DNA from: a virus
Length of the DNA stretch: 64,000 nucleotides
Reading direction: 5' to 3' (one strand)
Virus record (IMG/VR): IMGVR_UViG_3300030002_000003
Coordinates: 1 to 64,000 of that record
Below the pieces are notes generated by a model. It was not told the DNA's origin. It ran no database searches and saw nothing but the letters and a program-made list of their open reading frames with translations. Shown here piece after piece: positions 46,164 to 55,635 of this stretch. Both the position numbers and the translations under genes were made by a program. Every line of letters begins with the position of its first letter. The stretch's first letter is position 1.

Positions 46164-49100
46164 ATGAAACACTGTATTAATCTTAAAAGTCCTGATTTTC
46201 AGGCATTAGCAAAAGGATCTAACATGCATCCAGCTGTATTAGCAGCAAAAATGGGTATATGGCAAGATGAAAATAATACGAGTGAATGGCCTACTCTAGA
46301 TCAACTAACGTCGGAATCTTCCGAATTAGTAAAGGATGGAGTAGATTTTGTATTTAGCCAAAATCCAGAGCTGTTAAATATTGGAAGTAAGCAGCTATAT
46401 TCTCAATACGTAAATAATATATTTCCAGAAAGTGAAGTTAAATATATTGCTTATCATGGAACTAATAGTGAATTTGATAAATTTAGTTTAGAATTTGAGG
46501 GATCTAATGAAAAAGGTGGTAGAGGAAAAGGATTGAACTTTTCAAAAGATTTGTCTGATAGCGACATGTATGGAGACATTAAGATGCCAGTCGTATTGAA
46601 TGCTGTAAATAGAGTTCAAAAAGATTCAGAGGCAAAAGATATTGATTTATCATACATTGATGATGTAGATGAAATTGTTTTATATAATCCAGATCAAATT
46701 CACATACTTGGATCTAAATCCGATATCGATGGATTTCGAAATTTTATAGAAGAGAATAAGCAAGAAACTGATACTATAAAATTCCAACGCTCAAATGTAG
46801 AAGTTCTTCCATTGGCTGGAAATGAAGCTCTGTATAAAGACAAAAACCTAGTCAATGATAAAGGAGAAATCAAGTTCTTTGACAATTATGCAGCCGGCAA
46901 AAAAGCAGAAGCTTCATTTAATAGAAGCACTGATTATCAATTCATACTCAAACCGTCTCAATCTAGAACCAAAGAAGGATGGAGATTATTTATAGTTAAA
47001 CCTATTGTTGAAAGAGATGGTCAAGCTAGAATACAGTTTCAATCGCCAAATGATGCTGCAGAATCGTTAAATAACGCTGCTAGTGCGTTCGCTAAGTCTA
47101 ATACAGACGCTATAATCAACGAGAATGCCCCTAGGAGCTTCACTACGGCCTCTAAATCTCTTTTTAATGCAATTGATCGTCTCAGAATAAAAGCGTCTAA
47201 GATCAGCGGATATCAATCCAAGGCTATCGTCTATTCTATAGCAAAGAATATATCAGATAGGACTGGCATTGAGTTTTCTGTTATATCTCAAGAAGAAGCT
47301 GCTGCTATGCATGCAAATTGGGGAGGATCTCCAGGAATGTATGACTCAGCAAATAAGAAGGCATATTTAGTAGAGGGTCTATTTGACGCATCTACTGCTG
47401 TACATGAGATATTCGGTCACCCATTTCTAGACTCATTAAAAGAGACTGATGAGGGCAGACAAATCCTATCCGATTTACTGTCTGAGGCTAAACTCAATAG
47501 CCTGGTTATAGAGAGTGCAACGAGTAGATATGGCGAAGACGTTAGTGATGATGAAATAACACTTGCAGCGCTAGATTTATTTATACAAGAGAAAGTAGCT
47601 AGCAATAGTGGCCTATATAATGCCATTAAAGCCTATTTTAAGGCGTTTACAGACCTCATTAAAGGGGTTATAGGTAAATCATCCAACGACATAGTTTCAA
47701 TCAAACCTGGCACATCTATTGAAGCCATAGGTAATTGGGCTTGGAATGGAGAAGGACGACTTAAATTAATGGACTCGTATCCTGATGGAATTGTTCCAGG
47801 GATAGAGGCTGCAATATTTCCATTCAATGCAGACAATCACGATGCTACAGATTATGGAATAGGCCTTAATAATGAATTAATAGGTCACATATTAGTTAGT
47901 GATGATGGTCGCATCTCTAGCACTATAGGGCAGGCGGGCGTAGAGCTTGATAAAGAGTATGTTGGAAAGGGATACGGCCTTTCATCATATTTAGCTGTTG
48001 CTAAGGAACTTGCCAGTTCAGGAAAAACATTAAAATCCGAGGGTCTTGGAAAATCCAATATAAATGAAGCAGCTAGACGAGTTTGGGCTTCATTGATCAA
48101 AAAAGGATATGCGGTGGATAGAGGCGATTATTTTGAAATAGTAAATCTTGAATCTGAATTTAGATCCATGTTGAATGTAGCTGACTCAATAGCCAATACA
48201 AATACAGAGACGGAGTTCAATCTTATGCTTGATAATGGAGATGTCGAAGGATTTGTAAATTCTATTGCATTAAATGAACATAACTCAGAATTAGTTAAAG
48301 CTTGGATATTTGAAAATGATCCAGCTACCTTATGGGATTTGGCTCATGGAATGAAATCAGACTTAGTTGGGTTCAATGAGCATATATCCAAGAGTAGTGA
48401 TATACTATTTCAAAGACCTACGGTAGAAGCTAGAATTGAACATGCAAAGGATTTAGCTAAACAGAGAGAGTCTATTATGACTGGATTGCAGTCAAGACTT
48501 AGCTCCTTGAAGCGTGATAAGACTGCTACTATTACAGAAATAGAGGCTTTAGATGACTTACTATTAGATATAAATAAACTATCCAATTCATCTGCGGTAG
48601 TTAGATTCCTCGAATACGCAAATAATGAAGGGTTTGACGTAAATAGAAGACTTGATGCTATGATGGGTCAGTCTAATAAGGCAGAGGAGATTGATGCTGC
48701 TAATGTAGTGTCAATTGGAGAGAACTTCTTATCTATGTTTAGAACCAATCTAAAGAAGATAAATGAGTTATTAGTCGATGAAGCTAATTTCATAACAAAC
48801 TCTATGACTCCAAGAGAAATAGATGATTTGAATAGATTAGTCAATGGTACTAATAACGACTTCGATAAGATGGCCGCTAAGTATGATACTATCGTCAAGT
48901 ATGTATATAGACAAGAGCTAGCTAAGATAGCAAATCAAGTTGGTGACTCATCTATGCAGAGTGTTATAGATAATGCATATGAGTCAGATCAAGACGTATC
49001 TGTAATGTCATTATTTATTGGCAGCCCCGCTAAGTCCAGACTAGTTCAAATTAGAGCTCTAGATAGAAAGATACTCGATGCTAAGAATGCAGCAAATTTA

Positions 49101-52100
49101 GAATTAAGCAGAAGCGGTTATGTTGCTAAATTAGTAGCATTAAATAATAAGATAAATAAGTTAAGTCCTGTAAAATCATTCACTCAGTTCTATGAAAAAA
49201 ACAAGGATGGAAAGTTTACTGGATATATAACTCACTTTCTTAAATATGGAGAGTTTAATGCTAATTACGAAGCTAAAATAGAGGAACTTGCTAAAAAGTA
49301 TAATCTTCCTGGAAAGATGGATAGGCCTACTAATGATGCAGAATATATAGCCTACAATAAAGAGCTTAATAAGTTCTTAAATGAACATGTAGCTAGAAAG
49401 TTTGTTCCCGAATATTACGACGCTAGAGCTAAGTTATCTATAGATACAAATGAATCATTAGATCAAGTAAATAATGCTATAAGTAGAATATCTAGAGATT
49501 ATTTGGATGCTGATGGACACTTAGATACTTCTAGGATGTCAAAATCTGAAAAGTATGCTCTGTGGGACGCTAGAAAGACTAAGGAATATTTATCCAGCGA
49601 TAGATACGCTAATGGAGATATAAAACTAGAATCTGACCTTAAGATAGCAAACGAAATAAAAGCTTTCAATGAATCTATAAGCGGTAACCTAAAATACAAA
49701 GCAAATGTAGAAGCGTTCGAGAATGCCAAAAAGAATGTTAAATTGAATTTATCTCCTGAGAAGTACTTGCAGTGGATAGAGGATAATACAAAGGTTGAGT
49801 ATGATGAGAAATTCTATGAGCAATTGGCTAAAATAGAAAAGGCTGACCAAGCTCCTGAATGGCAAGACCTATATGATAAAAAACAGGCTATCTTAAAACG
49901 TTTTAAAAACAAAGATACAATGGGTATCAATGTTGATATGATGGAAGAGACTAGACAAGGTGGACGATCAGTTAGATCTATTATAGACGAGATAAATGAA
50001 ACCTTATCCAATAATAAGAATGAAAATGTAGCTACAGATGGAGTTAAATTCTCTAGCTTGGCCAGAATGATAACTACTAGGGAGTATAAGCAGAAATTAG
50101 CAGATATGTCTAGTATATCGCCAACTGATACAGCTGGATGGGCCGCAATGGAGCAATGGTATAAGGATAACCATACCCAAGATAGAATGGGTCACGAGGT
50201 TCCTAAATCATACTGGATGATGATAGAGCCGAAAGATACTACCCTTATTAAGAAAGGAGTTCCTAATTCAACCTGGACTGTTTTAGATGACGAGTCTAAA
50301 TTTGTCAATAAAGAGTATGATGATGATTTAGCTAAGAACGGAATGCAGCCATCTAAGAAGTTATACGACAATTCAAAAGTATATAACAAATTAGTTAGTG
50401 ATCCAACTAGAAAAGAGTTTCATGATACCTTAGTTTCTATGATGACTGAGGCTAATTCATTTTACTCTTATATAAATAGGCCAAACAACTTAAAGATGCC
50501 TCAAATAGCTGAGCATTCATTACTATCTGCGTTTAGACGTACTGATAGCGGAAAGAGTTTACTTGAGAGAATAAAATCTATTGGCCAACCTAGAGTTGAT
50601 GATATCCAGTTTGGTGAAAAACCGAAAGAATATAGACCCGATGGTAGTCCAATTAAATACATCCCTACTTCATATAGATCTACATTAGGGAATACAAACT
50701 CTATATCAAAGGATATGATTCACATGTATGCTATCTATTATCAAGAAGCCGCTAACTTTAAACACTTATCTGAAGCTTTGCCAGCAATAAAGATACTTCA
50801 GGCAGGTATGGATAATACTGTTATATCAAATAAGGAATCATTAGCTAATGCAGATAAGCTTGAAAGAGATAATGCTGGAGCTAGATGGAGAAGTCTATCT
50901 GATGACGTTAGATCTGCTATCGGCCTTAAAAAGAGTACTGATAGAGTAATGAAAAAAGCTGGGGAAACTCATCTATCATCTAGAGCTAAAGGAATTATAG
51001 AAAGAGAAGTGTATGGAGTAGAGTCTACTAAGATGATGGTAGGTATACCTCTAACTGGAATAAAATTTGATATAGGGAAACTAGTAAAAGGTGTATTTCT
51101 TCCTTGGTTTAGGGCTGTCAATTTAGGTTTTAATACTATGGCAATTGCAGCTAATTATACTCAATCGGAACATGCTTTAATGGTAGAATCTACTATTGGC
51201 TCTTTAATCAATAAAACAAATTTGCTTAGAGCTAATTGGGAAATAGGGAAAAGAATGCCATATCTATTGGCTACACTGACTTCAGATAGGCATACTGATA
51301 AGACTTCTACACTGATGAGATTCTTTCAAACTTCAAATTCGGAAGTTGAATCAGTAAAGGATATTAACGGAGTAAAAGCTTTAAGTTTTATTAAGGAGCA
51401 CTGGCTATATGGACCATACTCTGCTGGTGACTTCATGGTTAAATCTAAGATGTTAACTGCAATGCTAATGGGATACAAATACCATAATGGAGAATTTGTA
51501 AGCTTAGAATCATTTATCAATAAGAATTACCCTGGAAAGATTAATAGGAAGGAAGCTATTCAACTACACGATGCATTAAAAGTAAATTTATATGATGTTC
51601 TATCTTCAACAGATAAAGGAGAGTTAGTCATAAAGGATGAATACAAAGACGCTTTTAACTATAAGCTAATATCTTCCATTACGCTACAATCAATGGACAT
51701 GGGTAATAGATTAGATGGTATGCTTGCTCCTTCTGATAAGAATGCTATAAATGTTAACGCATTTGCAAGTGCTTTGATGATGCACCGTGGATGGTTAGTA
51801 AATGCATTCCAAGAAAGACTTGGAGGTCAGATGTATAGCTACAGAAAGGAAAGAATGGAAGTTGGCCAATACAGAACTGGATTTACAGATTCTGCTAAAA
51901 TTCTATTCGGCTATCTATCTGGAAGGTTTCAAAAAACTAATCAAATGATGAACGAAATGGGTCAAGCTGAATATGCAAATGCCGTTAGAACTACTGGTGA
52001 AATTGCATCAATGTTTATATTTGCAATGGCTACTGTTATTCTAGGAAATATGCATGACGAGGAACCTGACGATATGGCATTAGAATTAGCTTATACATTT

Positions 52101-52499
52101 ATGATGAGAGCTCTTTACGAACAAAATGCTATGTATTCTCCTGCTGACTTAAGCAGTATTTTACAAAGTCCTACAGCAGCTCAGAATCAATTAAATGAGA
52201 TGTCCGATATATACGGCATGTTAATAGATGGAGACTATATGAAACCGGTTAGAAGTGGTAAATATAAGGATATGCCTAAAATTGAAAAGTCAATAATAAA
52301 GCTTATTCCAGGGTATAAAGGATACTACGAGAATATAGAAAAAGCTGACTATAAAACTAAGCGTGACTATATGTTAAAAGCAGAAGGTCCAGCATATGGT
52401 ATAGTTAACAGAATAAATAAAATGACCCCATTGTTCGGAGCAAAGCCAGAGATTCCAGTTCAAACTCAGTCGTCGGTAAGTTCAAACTCCTCATACTAG
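46164..52499 (+). CDS. Giant polyvalent virion protein (ART-, zincin- and GNAT-like domains)
   Basis: A 2111-residue protein. In order: an ADP-ribosyltransferase-like domain (about 90-200, AYHGTNSEFDKFSLE and a GRGKGLNFSKD loop), a zincin-like region with VHEIFGHP (HExxxH spacing, His414, Glu415, His419), a GNAT acetyltransferase-like region (about 560-670, VGKGYGLSSYLAVAKELA), then a long helical half with coiled coils and a hydrophobic segment near residues 1940-1962 (IASMFIFAMATVILGNM). Such multi-domain polyvalent proteins are ejected with phage DNA and modify host targets. Substrates are unknown. It starts 5 bases after the RNA polymerase gene and ends at the convergent terminator, closing the late block. 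Confidence 0.7.
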   Translation: MKHCINLKSPDFQALAKGSNMHPAVLAAKMGIWQDENNTSEWPTLDQLTSESSELVKDGVDFVFSQNPELLNIGSKQLYSQYVNNIFPESEVKYIAYHGTNSEFDKFSLEFEGSNEKGGRGKGLNFSKDLSDSDMYGDIKMPVVLNAVNRVQKDSEAKDIDLSYIDDVDEIVLYNPDQIHILGSKSDIDGFRNFIEENKQETDTIKFQRSNVEVLPLAGNEALYKDKNLVNDKGEIKFFDNYAAGKKAEASFNRSTDYQFILKPSQSRTKEGWRLFIVKPIVERDGQARIQFQSPNDAAESLNNAASAFAKSNTDAIINENAPRSFTTASKSLFNAIDRLRIKASKISGYQSKAIVYSIAKNISDRTGIEFSVISQEEAAAMHANWGGSPGMYDSANKKAYLVEGLFDASTAVHEIFGHPFLDSLKETDEGRQILSDLLSEAKLNSLVIESATSRYGEDVSDDEITLAALDLFIQEKVASNSGLYNAIKAYFKAFTDLIKGVIGKSSNDIVSIKPGTSIEAIGNWAWNGEGRLKLMDSYPDGIVPGIEAAIFPFNADNHDATDYGIGLNNELIGHILVSDDGRISSTIGQAGVELDKEYVGKGYGLSSYLAVAKELASSGKTLKSEGLGKSNINEAARRVWASLIKKGYAVDRGDYFEIVNLESEFRSMLNVADSIANTNTETEFNLMLDNGDVEGFVNSIALNEHNSELVKAWIFENDPATLWDLAHGMKSDLVGFNEHISKSSDILFQRPTVEARIEHAKDLAKQRESIMTGLQSRLSSLKRDKTATITEIEALDDLLLDINKLSNSSAVVRFLEYANNEGFDVNRRLDAMMGQSNKAEEIDAANVVSIGENFLSMFRTNLKKINELLVDEANFITNSMTPREIDDLNRLVNGTNNDFDKMAAKYDTIVKYVYRQELAKIANQVGDSSMQSVIDNAYESDQDVSVMSLFIGSPAKSRLVQIRALDRKILDAKNAANLELSRSGYVAKLVALNNKINKLSPVKSFTQFYEKNKDGKFTGYITHFLKYGEFNANYEAKIEELAKKYNLPGKMDRPTNDAEYIAYNKELNKFLNEHVARKFVPEYYDARAKLSIDTNESLDQVNNAISRISRDYLDADGHLDTSRMSKSEKYALWDARKTKEYLSSDRYANGDIKLESDLKIANEIKAFNESISGNLKYKANVEAFENAKKNVKLNLSPEKYLQWIEDNTKVEYDEKFYEQLAKIEKADQAPEWQDLYDKKQAILKRFKNKDTMGINVDMMEETRQGGRSVRSIIDEINETLSNNKNENVATDGVKFSSLARMITTREYKQKLADMSSISPTDTAGWAAMEQWYKDNHTQDRMGHEVPKSYWMMIEPKDTTLIKKGVPNSTWTVLDDESKFVNKEYDDDLAKNGMQPSKKLYDNSKVYNKLVSDPTRKEFHDTLVSMMTEANSFYSYINRPNNLKMPQIAEHSLLSAFRRTDSGKSLLERIKSIGQPRVDDIQFGEKPKEYRPDGSPIKYIPTSYRSTLGNTNSISKDMIHMYAIYYQEAANFKHLSEALPAIKILQAGMDNTVISNKESLANADKLERDNAGARWRSLSDDVRSAIGLKKSTDRVMKKAGETHLSSRAKGIIEREVYGVESTKMMVGIPLTGIKFDIGKLVKGVFLPWFRAVNLGFNTMAIAANYTQSEHALMVESTIGSLINKTNLLRANWEIGKRMPYLLATLTSDRHTDKTSTLMRFFQTSNSEVESVKDINGVKALSFIKEHWLYGPYSAGDFMVKSKMLTAMLMGYKYHNGEFVSLESFINKNYPGKINRKEAIQLHDALKVNLYDVLSSTDKGELVIKDEYKDAFNYKLISSITLQSMDMGNRLDGMLAPSDKNAINVNAFASALMMHRGWLVNAFQERLGGQMYSYRKERMEVGQYRTGFTDSAKILFGYLSGRFQKTNQMMNEMGQAEYANAVRTTGEIASMFIFAMATVILGNMHDEEPDDMALELAYTFMMRALYEQNAMYSPADLSSILQSPTAAQNQLNEMSDIYGMLIDGDYMKPVRSGKYKDMPKIEKSIIKLIPGYKGYYENIEKADYKTKRDYMLKAEGPAYGIVNRINKMTPLFGAKPEIPVQTQSSVSSNSSY

Positions 52500-52558
52500 A
52501 AACCGTCGCTATATGTGAAAGTAAACTAGTCAAGCAAAGAAAAAAATCATAGAAAGCG

Positions 52559-52594
52559 TACCCTATTCAGCATCTGTCTGAGTAGGGTATTTTT
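52559..52594 (+). terminator. Terminator at the convergence of late and early blocks
   Basis: TACCCTATTCAG pairs with CTGAGTAGGGTA (one G-U pair) around CATCTGT, followed by TTTTT on the + strand. It ends the 52-kb late transcript. The stop codon of the opposite gene lies inside the left arm of the stem, so the hairpin is partly coding. Confidence 0.8.
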
Positions 52595-53126
52595 CTAGGT
52601 ACTCTTTTGCTATTGTTACTCCGTGTGACTCTATATAGTCCTTTTCGTCGATAATGTCATTTGATATATCTAGTATTCTGTTATCGTTTGAATGTATATT
52701 CATTGATAAGTATCCATTTGACTGTGCTGACCAAAAACTTGTCATTTTTGACTTTAGCTTTCCATCAATCTTATTACATCTTCCTTGTTTTATCAATTCG
52801 AATGATTTTCTGTATTCTATAGGTACTTTTAATGCATATATTGTATAGAACTTATTTTTAATTCTATAATTATACATAGAGGTAAAATTATCATTTTTTT
52901 CTATAAATGATAAATCAAACTCTTTTCTAATTCCTGAATCAAATACTAAAAATATATGCTCATCTAGCCATGGTTTATTTATATCACTTGAGAATCCATT
53001 TATAAATGAAGTCTCTTGTTTTGTAAAATTTCCTGGTCCTAGATATGATTGCCATTTCTCACTTTCTTTTGAAACTAGCGGCAGTAAAAATAGTAAAGAG
53101 TTATTTATTCTTTCACGTGTTATCAT
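52563..53126 (-). CDS. Unknown protein at the end of the early block
   Basis: A protein of 187 residues if started at the inner ATG (MITRERINNSLLFLLPLV), which I prefer because the longer start at 53156 overlaps the previous gene by 44 bases. It is hydrophilic with a few aromatic-rich segments (FYTIYALKVPIEYRKSFEL) and no known motif. Overlap with the gene for a PD-(D/E)XK protein upstream suggests co-translation, so it may be a partner or regulator. Its stop lies in the stem of the shared terminator. Confidence 0.6.
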   Translation of the reverse strand: MITRERINNSLLFLLPLVSKESEKWQSYLGPGNFTKQETSFINGFSSDINKPWLDEHIFLVFDSGIRKEFDLSFIEKNDNFTSMYNYRIKNKFYTIYALKVPIEYRKSFELIKQGRCNKIDGKLKSKMTSFWSAQSNGYLSMNIHSNDNRILDISNDIIDEKDYIESHGVTIAKEYLEKYPTQTDAE

Positions 53127-54114
53127 AAAGTAATAGCTCTGCGCCATCACCTTCATAATACTCTTTACTGTAATCCCATAAATTATTGCTAAAATGCCAA
53201 TCCATTTGTGTTATTATTTGAGTTAGTTTGTCTATGTTTGTTATAATTGTGTCGTCATCTATTTCAAATACCTTGCATGTTGCTCCATCATTTTGTATTG
53301 CTACAATATATGTTGAGTGTTTATATTCCTCGATATCTAATTTAAGTTCATTTTTAAAATACCAATATATTGCCATCCAGTAATAGGCCATTTGAGTACC
53401 ATAACTATACTCTTTAAAAGAGTCTTTGAATTTACTAACACTTACTGTAGTTTTTAAATCTATTAGTGTTACCTTCTTTGAGTCATGATCAATTATCAAT
53501 CTATCTATTAATGATTTGCATGGTATTATAGAACCCTTTCTGACTTCTATTTCCCAATTTATATGAAATTCGTTATGAGTTATTACTCCTGGCGAATTGT
53601 CATTTTTGAAAAGTAATTCATTTGCTTTCTTGTGCAATTGAAGTTTCTCTTTTGTTAGTTTTAAGGCCGATAATTTAGCCCATGATATTGTCTCTTCCTC
53701 TGCGTTGCTTGACTTTAGCCATTTAATATAAGGCTTAAGTTTTAAGGCCATTTCTAGCGCTTTTGCGGCAGTTTCATCTTCGTTCTTACTAGTTGTTACA
53801 TAATTAGCTTTAAGTGCCTCTGTGGCCTTTAAAATGACCGTAGTGGCCTTGCTATTGACATAATCTTCACAGAACTTCTTCTGTTGTGCAGAAGTTGGTA
53901 TTGAGAAGTCTAGTATTTTGTATTTCTTCTTAAATTCAGCATGTTGTAATAGATACATATGAACCATTGTTCCATTCTTCATGGCTACTGATGGCTTGTC
54001 TGGTATCTTTCCGTCCATAATATCTTTTGCAAATCTTGGCGATTCTTCAAACGCTTTGATTAAACTATGATTTACTCTGGATCTGTCTGAATAATACTCT
54101 ATGTCGATTTTCAT
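53113..54114 (-). CDS. PD-(D/E)XK nuclease (exonuclease VIII/Cas4-like)
   Basis: A 333-residue protein of the RecB-like PD-(D/E)XK nuclease group. Seen residues: GTMVH with His52, DRLIID with Asp204 in CKSLIDRLIID, DLKTT with Asp219 and Lys221, and a QMAYYW helix with Gln241; the order H, D, D-x-K, Q fits exonuclease VIII-type enzymes. It may work with the Sak4-like ATPase and ssDNA-binding protein encoded further upstream as a recombination module. The gene lies after the strong terminator on the - strand, so its own start signal is probably in the short leader 54115-54138. It overlaps the unknown gene downstream. Confidence 0.8.
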   Translation of the reverse strand: MKIDIEYYSDRSRVNHSLIKAFEESPRFAKDIMDGKIPDKPSVAMKNGTMVHMYLLQHAEFKKKYKILDFSIPTSAQQKKFCEDYVNSKATTVILKATEALKANYVTTSKNEDETAAKALEMALKLKPYIKWLKSSNAEEETISWAKLSALKLTKEKLQLHKKANELLFKNDNSPGVITHNEFHINWEIEVRKGSIIPCKSLIDRLIIDHDSKKVTLIDLKTTVSVSKFKDSFKEYSYGTQMAYYWMAIYWYFKNELKLDIEEYKHSTYIVAIQNDGATCKVFEIDDDTIITNIDKLTQIITQMDWHFSNNLWDYSKEYYEGDGAELLLYDNT

Positions 54115-54138
54115 CTATTTTGCATTAAATATGAAAAA

Positions 54139-54180
54139 AAATAGCCAATTCATTGCCTCACGGTTTTGAATTGGCTATTT
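54139..54180. terminator. Strong bidirectional terminator
   Basis: A perfect 14-bp stem (54139-54152 with 54167-54180, arms AAATAGCCAATTCA and TGAATTGGCTATTT) with a loop of 14 bases. A run of A lies on the left and T-rich sequence on the right, so it has a U tract in both directions. On the - strand it ends the transcript coming from the peptidase gene and the structured noncoding stretch. Confidence 0.85.
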
Positions 54181-54426
54181 TTATTTTGAATAAATTATTA
54201 ACTAATGGTGCTTTTACTCTCATACCTTGTTGCTTTCGATCCAACATGGATTTTCTAGCTCAATATTACCCTCGAACCTCTATATAGCTTCTTTGCTCAG
54301 CTTGTTTCCTTACTCACTTTCGAGATTAATTTAATCTCTATTGTTTTCTCTACTTTGCGGTAGCACTCTCCCTAATAATTTACTCGAGCTACCCTTAAAT
54401 CATTCCTCGCTCAAGAAATAATATTT
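54181..54426 (-). ncRNA. Structured noncoding stretch upstream of a terminator (candidate RNA)
   Basis: A 246-base stretch without coding potential between the M20-type peptidase gene and the terminator. On the - strand it contains a GGTAGC/GCTACC stem (54388-54393 with 54359-54364) and a 7-bp hairpin GAGATTA/TAATCTC (54322-54338), plus several GAAA-type loops. It ends in a strong terminator and so looks like a separate 3' RNA or a structured 3' end of the peptidase mRNA. No known RNA family matches what I can recall. Function unknown. Confidence 0.35.
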
Positions 54427-55635
54427 TTATTTTTTAAAGTACGATCCTAATTCATCGCTCCATTCAGAATCTATTTCGTATATCCATACGTCATTTATCC
54501 TGTCATAAGCGAAAACTATTCCTGCATCTTCTATTAAACAGTTTTTGTATACCCCTGCGTCTTCTATGTATGCGTTATGTTGTTTTGCTGAGCAATAGAA
54601 CATTCCATCATACGTTGCAAAAATCAGTGTATCTTTTTCTCCACATATTGGACACTCTTCATCATCAAGAAATACTACATCTCCTCCAATTGGTTTAAAC
54701 ATTCTTGAATTTCCTATTTCTATTAATTTCGTTAAGTTTGTTTCTGCCATCTCAACTATTAGATTTGCTGCATCCATTGAGAAGAAGTTTCTTGTAATTG
54801 AATTAGTAAATGCTTTTTTAGCTTTCTTGGCTGTCGACCTTACTGTGTATGTAGGAACGACATGTTCATGTGCAAACTTAGTATTTCCATGAGTCGTAAA
54901 CATTTCTGACACGAATCTATAACATTTATCTAAGTCTTCCATGTCAATGGTTTCTGTGGAAGTATGAGGATTCCAATATCCTGCCGACATATTACATGCC
55001 GAAACCGGAAGGCCTCTTCTTTTTAACGTACCAACATCAGTAGACGTTCCTATCGCTTTTGAATATCCATATTTCAATCCTATTTCTAGCATTGTGTCTG
55101 TAAATTCTTGGCTTGCTACTGATATTCCATTTGTATGTGTGATAAAATCAGAGTTTCCCTTTCTGTCGCATTGCACGACAAAATTACAATCATTGAAAAA
55201 TGAAATATTTGAGGCATTTGATCCCTTACATCCACTTTCCTCAAATCTGAAAAATACTGATTTTACGTTATCAAAATCCTGTAATGCTTTTATACATGTA
55301 TAGATTCCTGATCGATCGTCCCCACCAATACCCGTTTGAACTACTTTAGCTCCCACATATTCATTTGAAGCCATTGCAAACAATGTATTTCCATGAACAT
55401 ATACCTTTCTATTCTTTTTAATCGAATGAACTGTATCTGTGTGAGCTACTATGCATTTGAAGCCATTTTCTCCTTTTCCTTTTGTTGCGTATATGTTTCC
55501 ATATGCATCTTTCTGGATTAGGATATTTTTATCTATAGAAGTTATTATGTTAATAATAAATTCATTGATTTCTTCGTCTGCATCGAAAGATGATTGCACT
55601 GAGACTAATTTTACTAATAATTTTGAATCTATCAT
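54427..55635 (-). CDS. M20-type metallopeptidase with C-terminal zinc ribbon
   Basis: A 402-residue protein. M20/M28-type motifs are present in order: AHTDTVH (His65, Asp67), GGDDRSG (Asp106/107), FEESGCKG (Glu132/133), CDRKG (Asp157) and NPHTSTE. These bind a dinuclear zinc centre and cleave small peptides. The C-terminal part adds a CPICG zinc ribbon (about residue 332) followed by another Cys pair region with FYCSAKQHN, an unusual addition for this family. It may recycle host peptides or process a phage or host protein. The start overlaps the unknown 869-residue gene upstream by four bases (ATGA type). Confidence 0.8.
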   Translation of the reverse strand: MIDSKLLVKLVSVQSSFDADEEINEFIINIITSIDKNILIQKDAYGNIYATKGKGENGFKCIVAHTDTVHSIKKNRKVYVHGNTLFAMASNEYVGAKVVQTGIGGDDRSGIYTCIKALQDFDNVKSVFFRFEESGCKGSNASNISFFNDCNFVVQCDRKGNSDFITHTNGISVASQEFTDTMLEIGLKYGYSKAIGTSTDVGTLKRRGLPVSACNMSAGYWNPHTSTETIDMEDLDKCYRFVSEMFTTHGNTKFAHEHVVPTYTVRSTAKKAKKAFTNSITRNFFSMDAANLIVEMAETNLTKLIEIGNSRMFKPIGGDVVFLDDEECPICGEKDTLIFATYDGMFYCSAKQHNAYIEDAGVYKNCLIEDAGIVFAYDRINDVWIYEIDSEWSDELGSYFKK

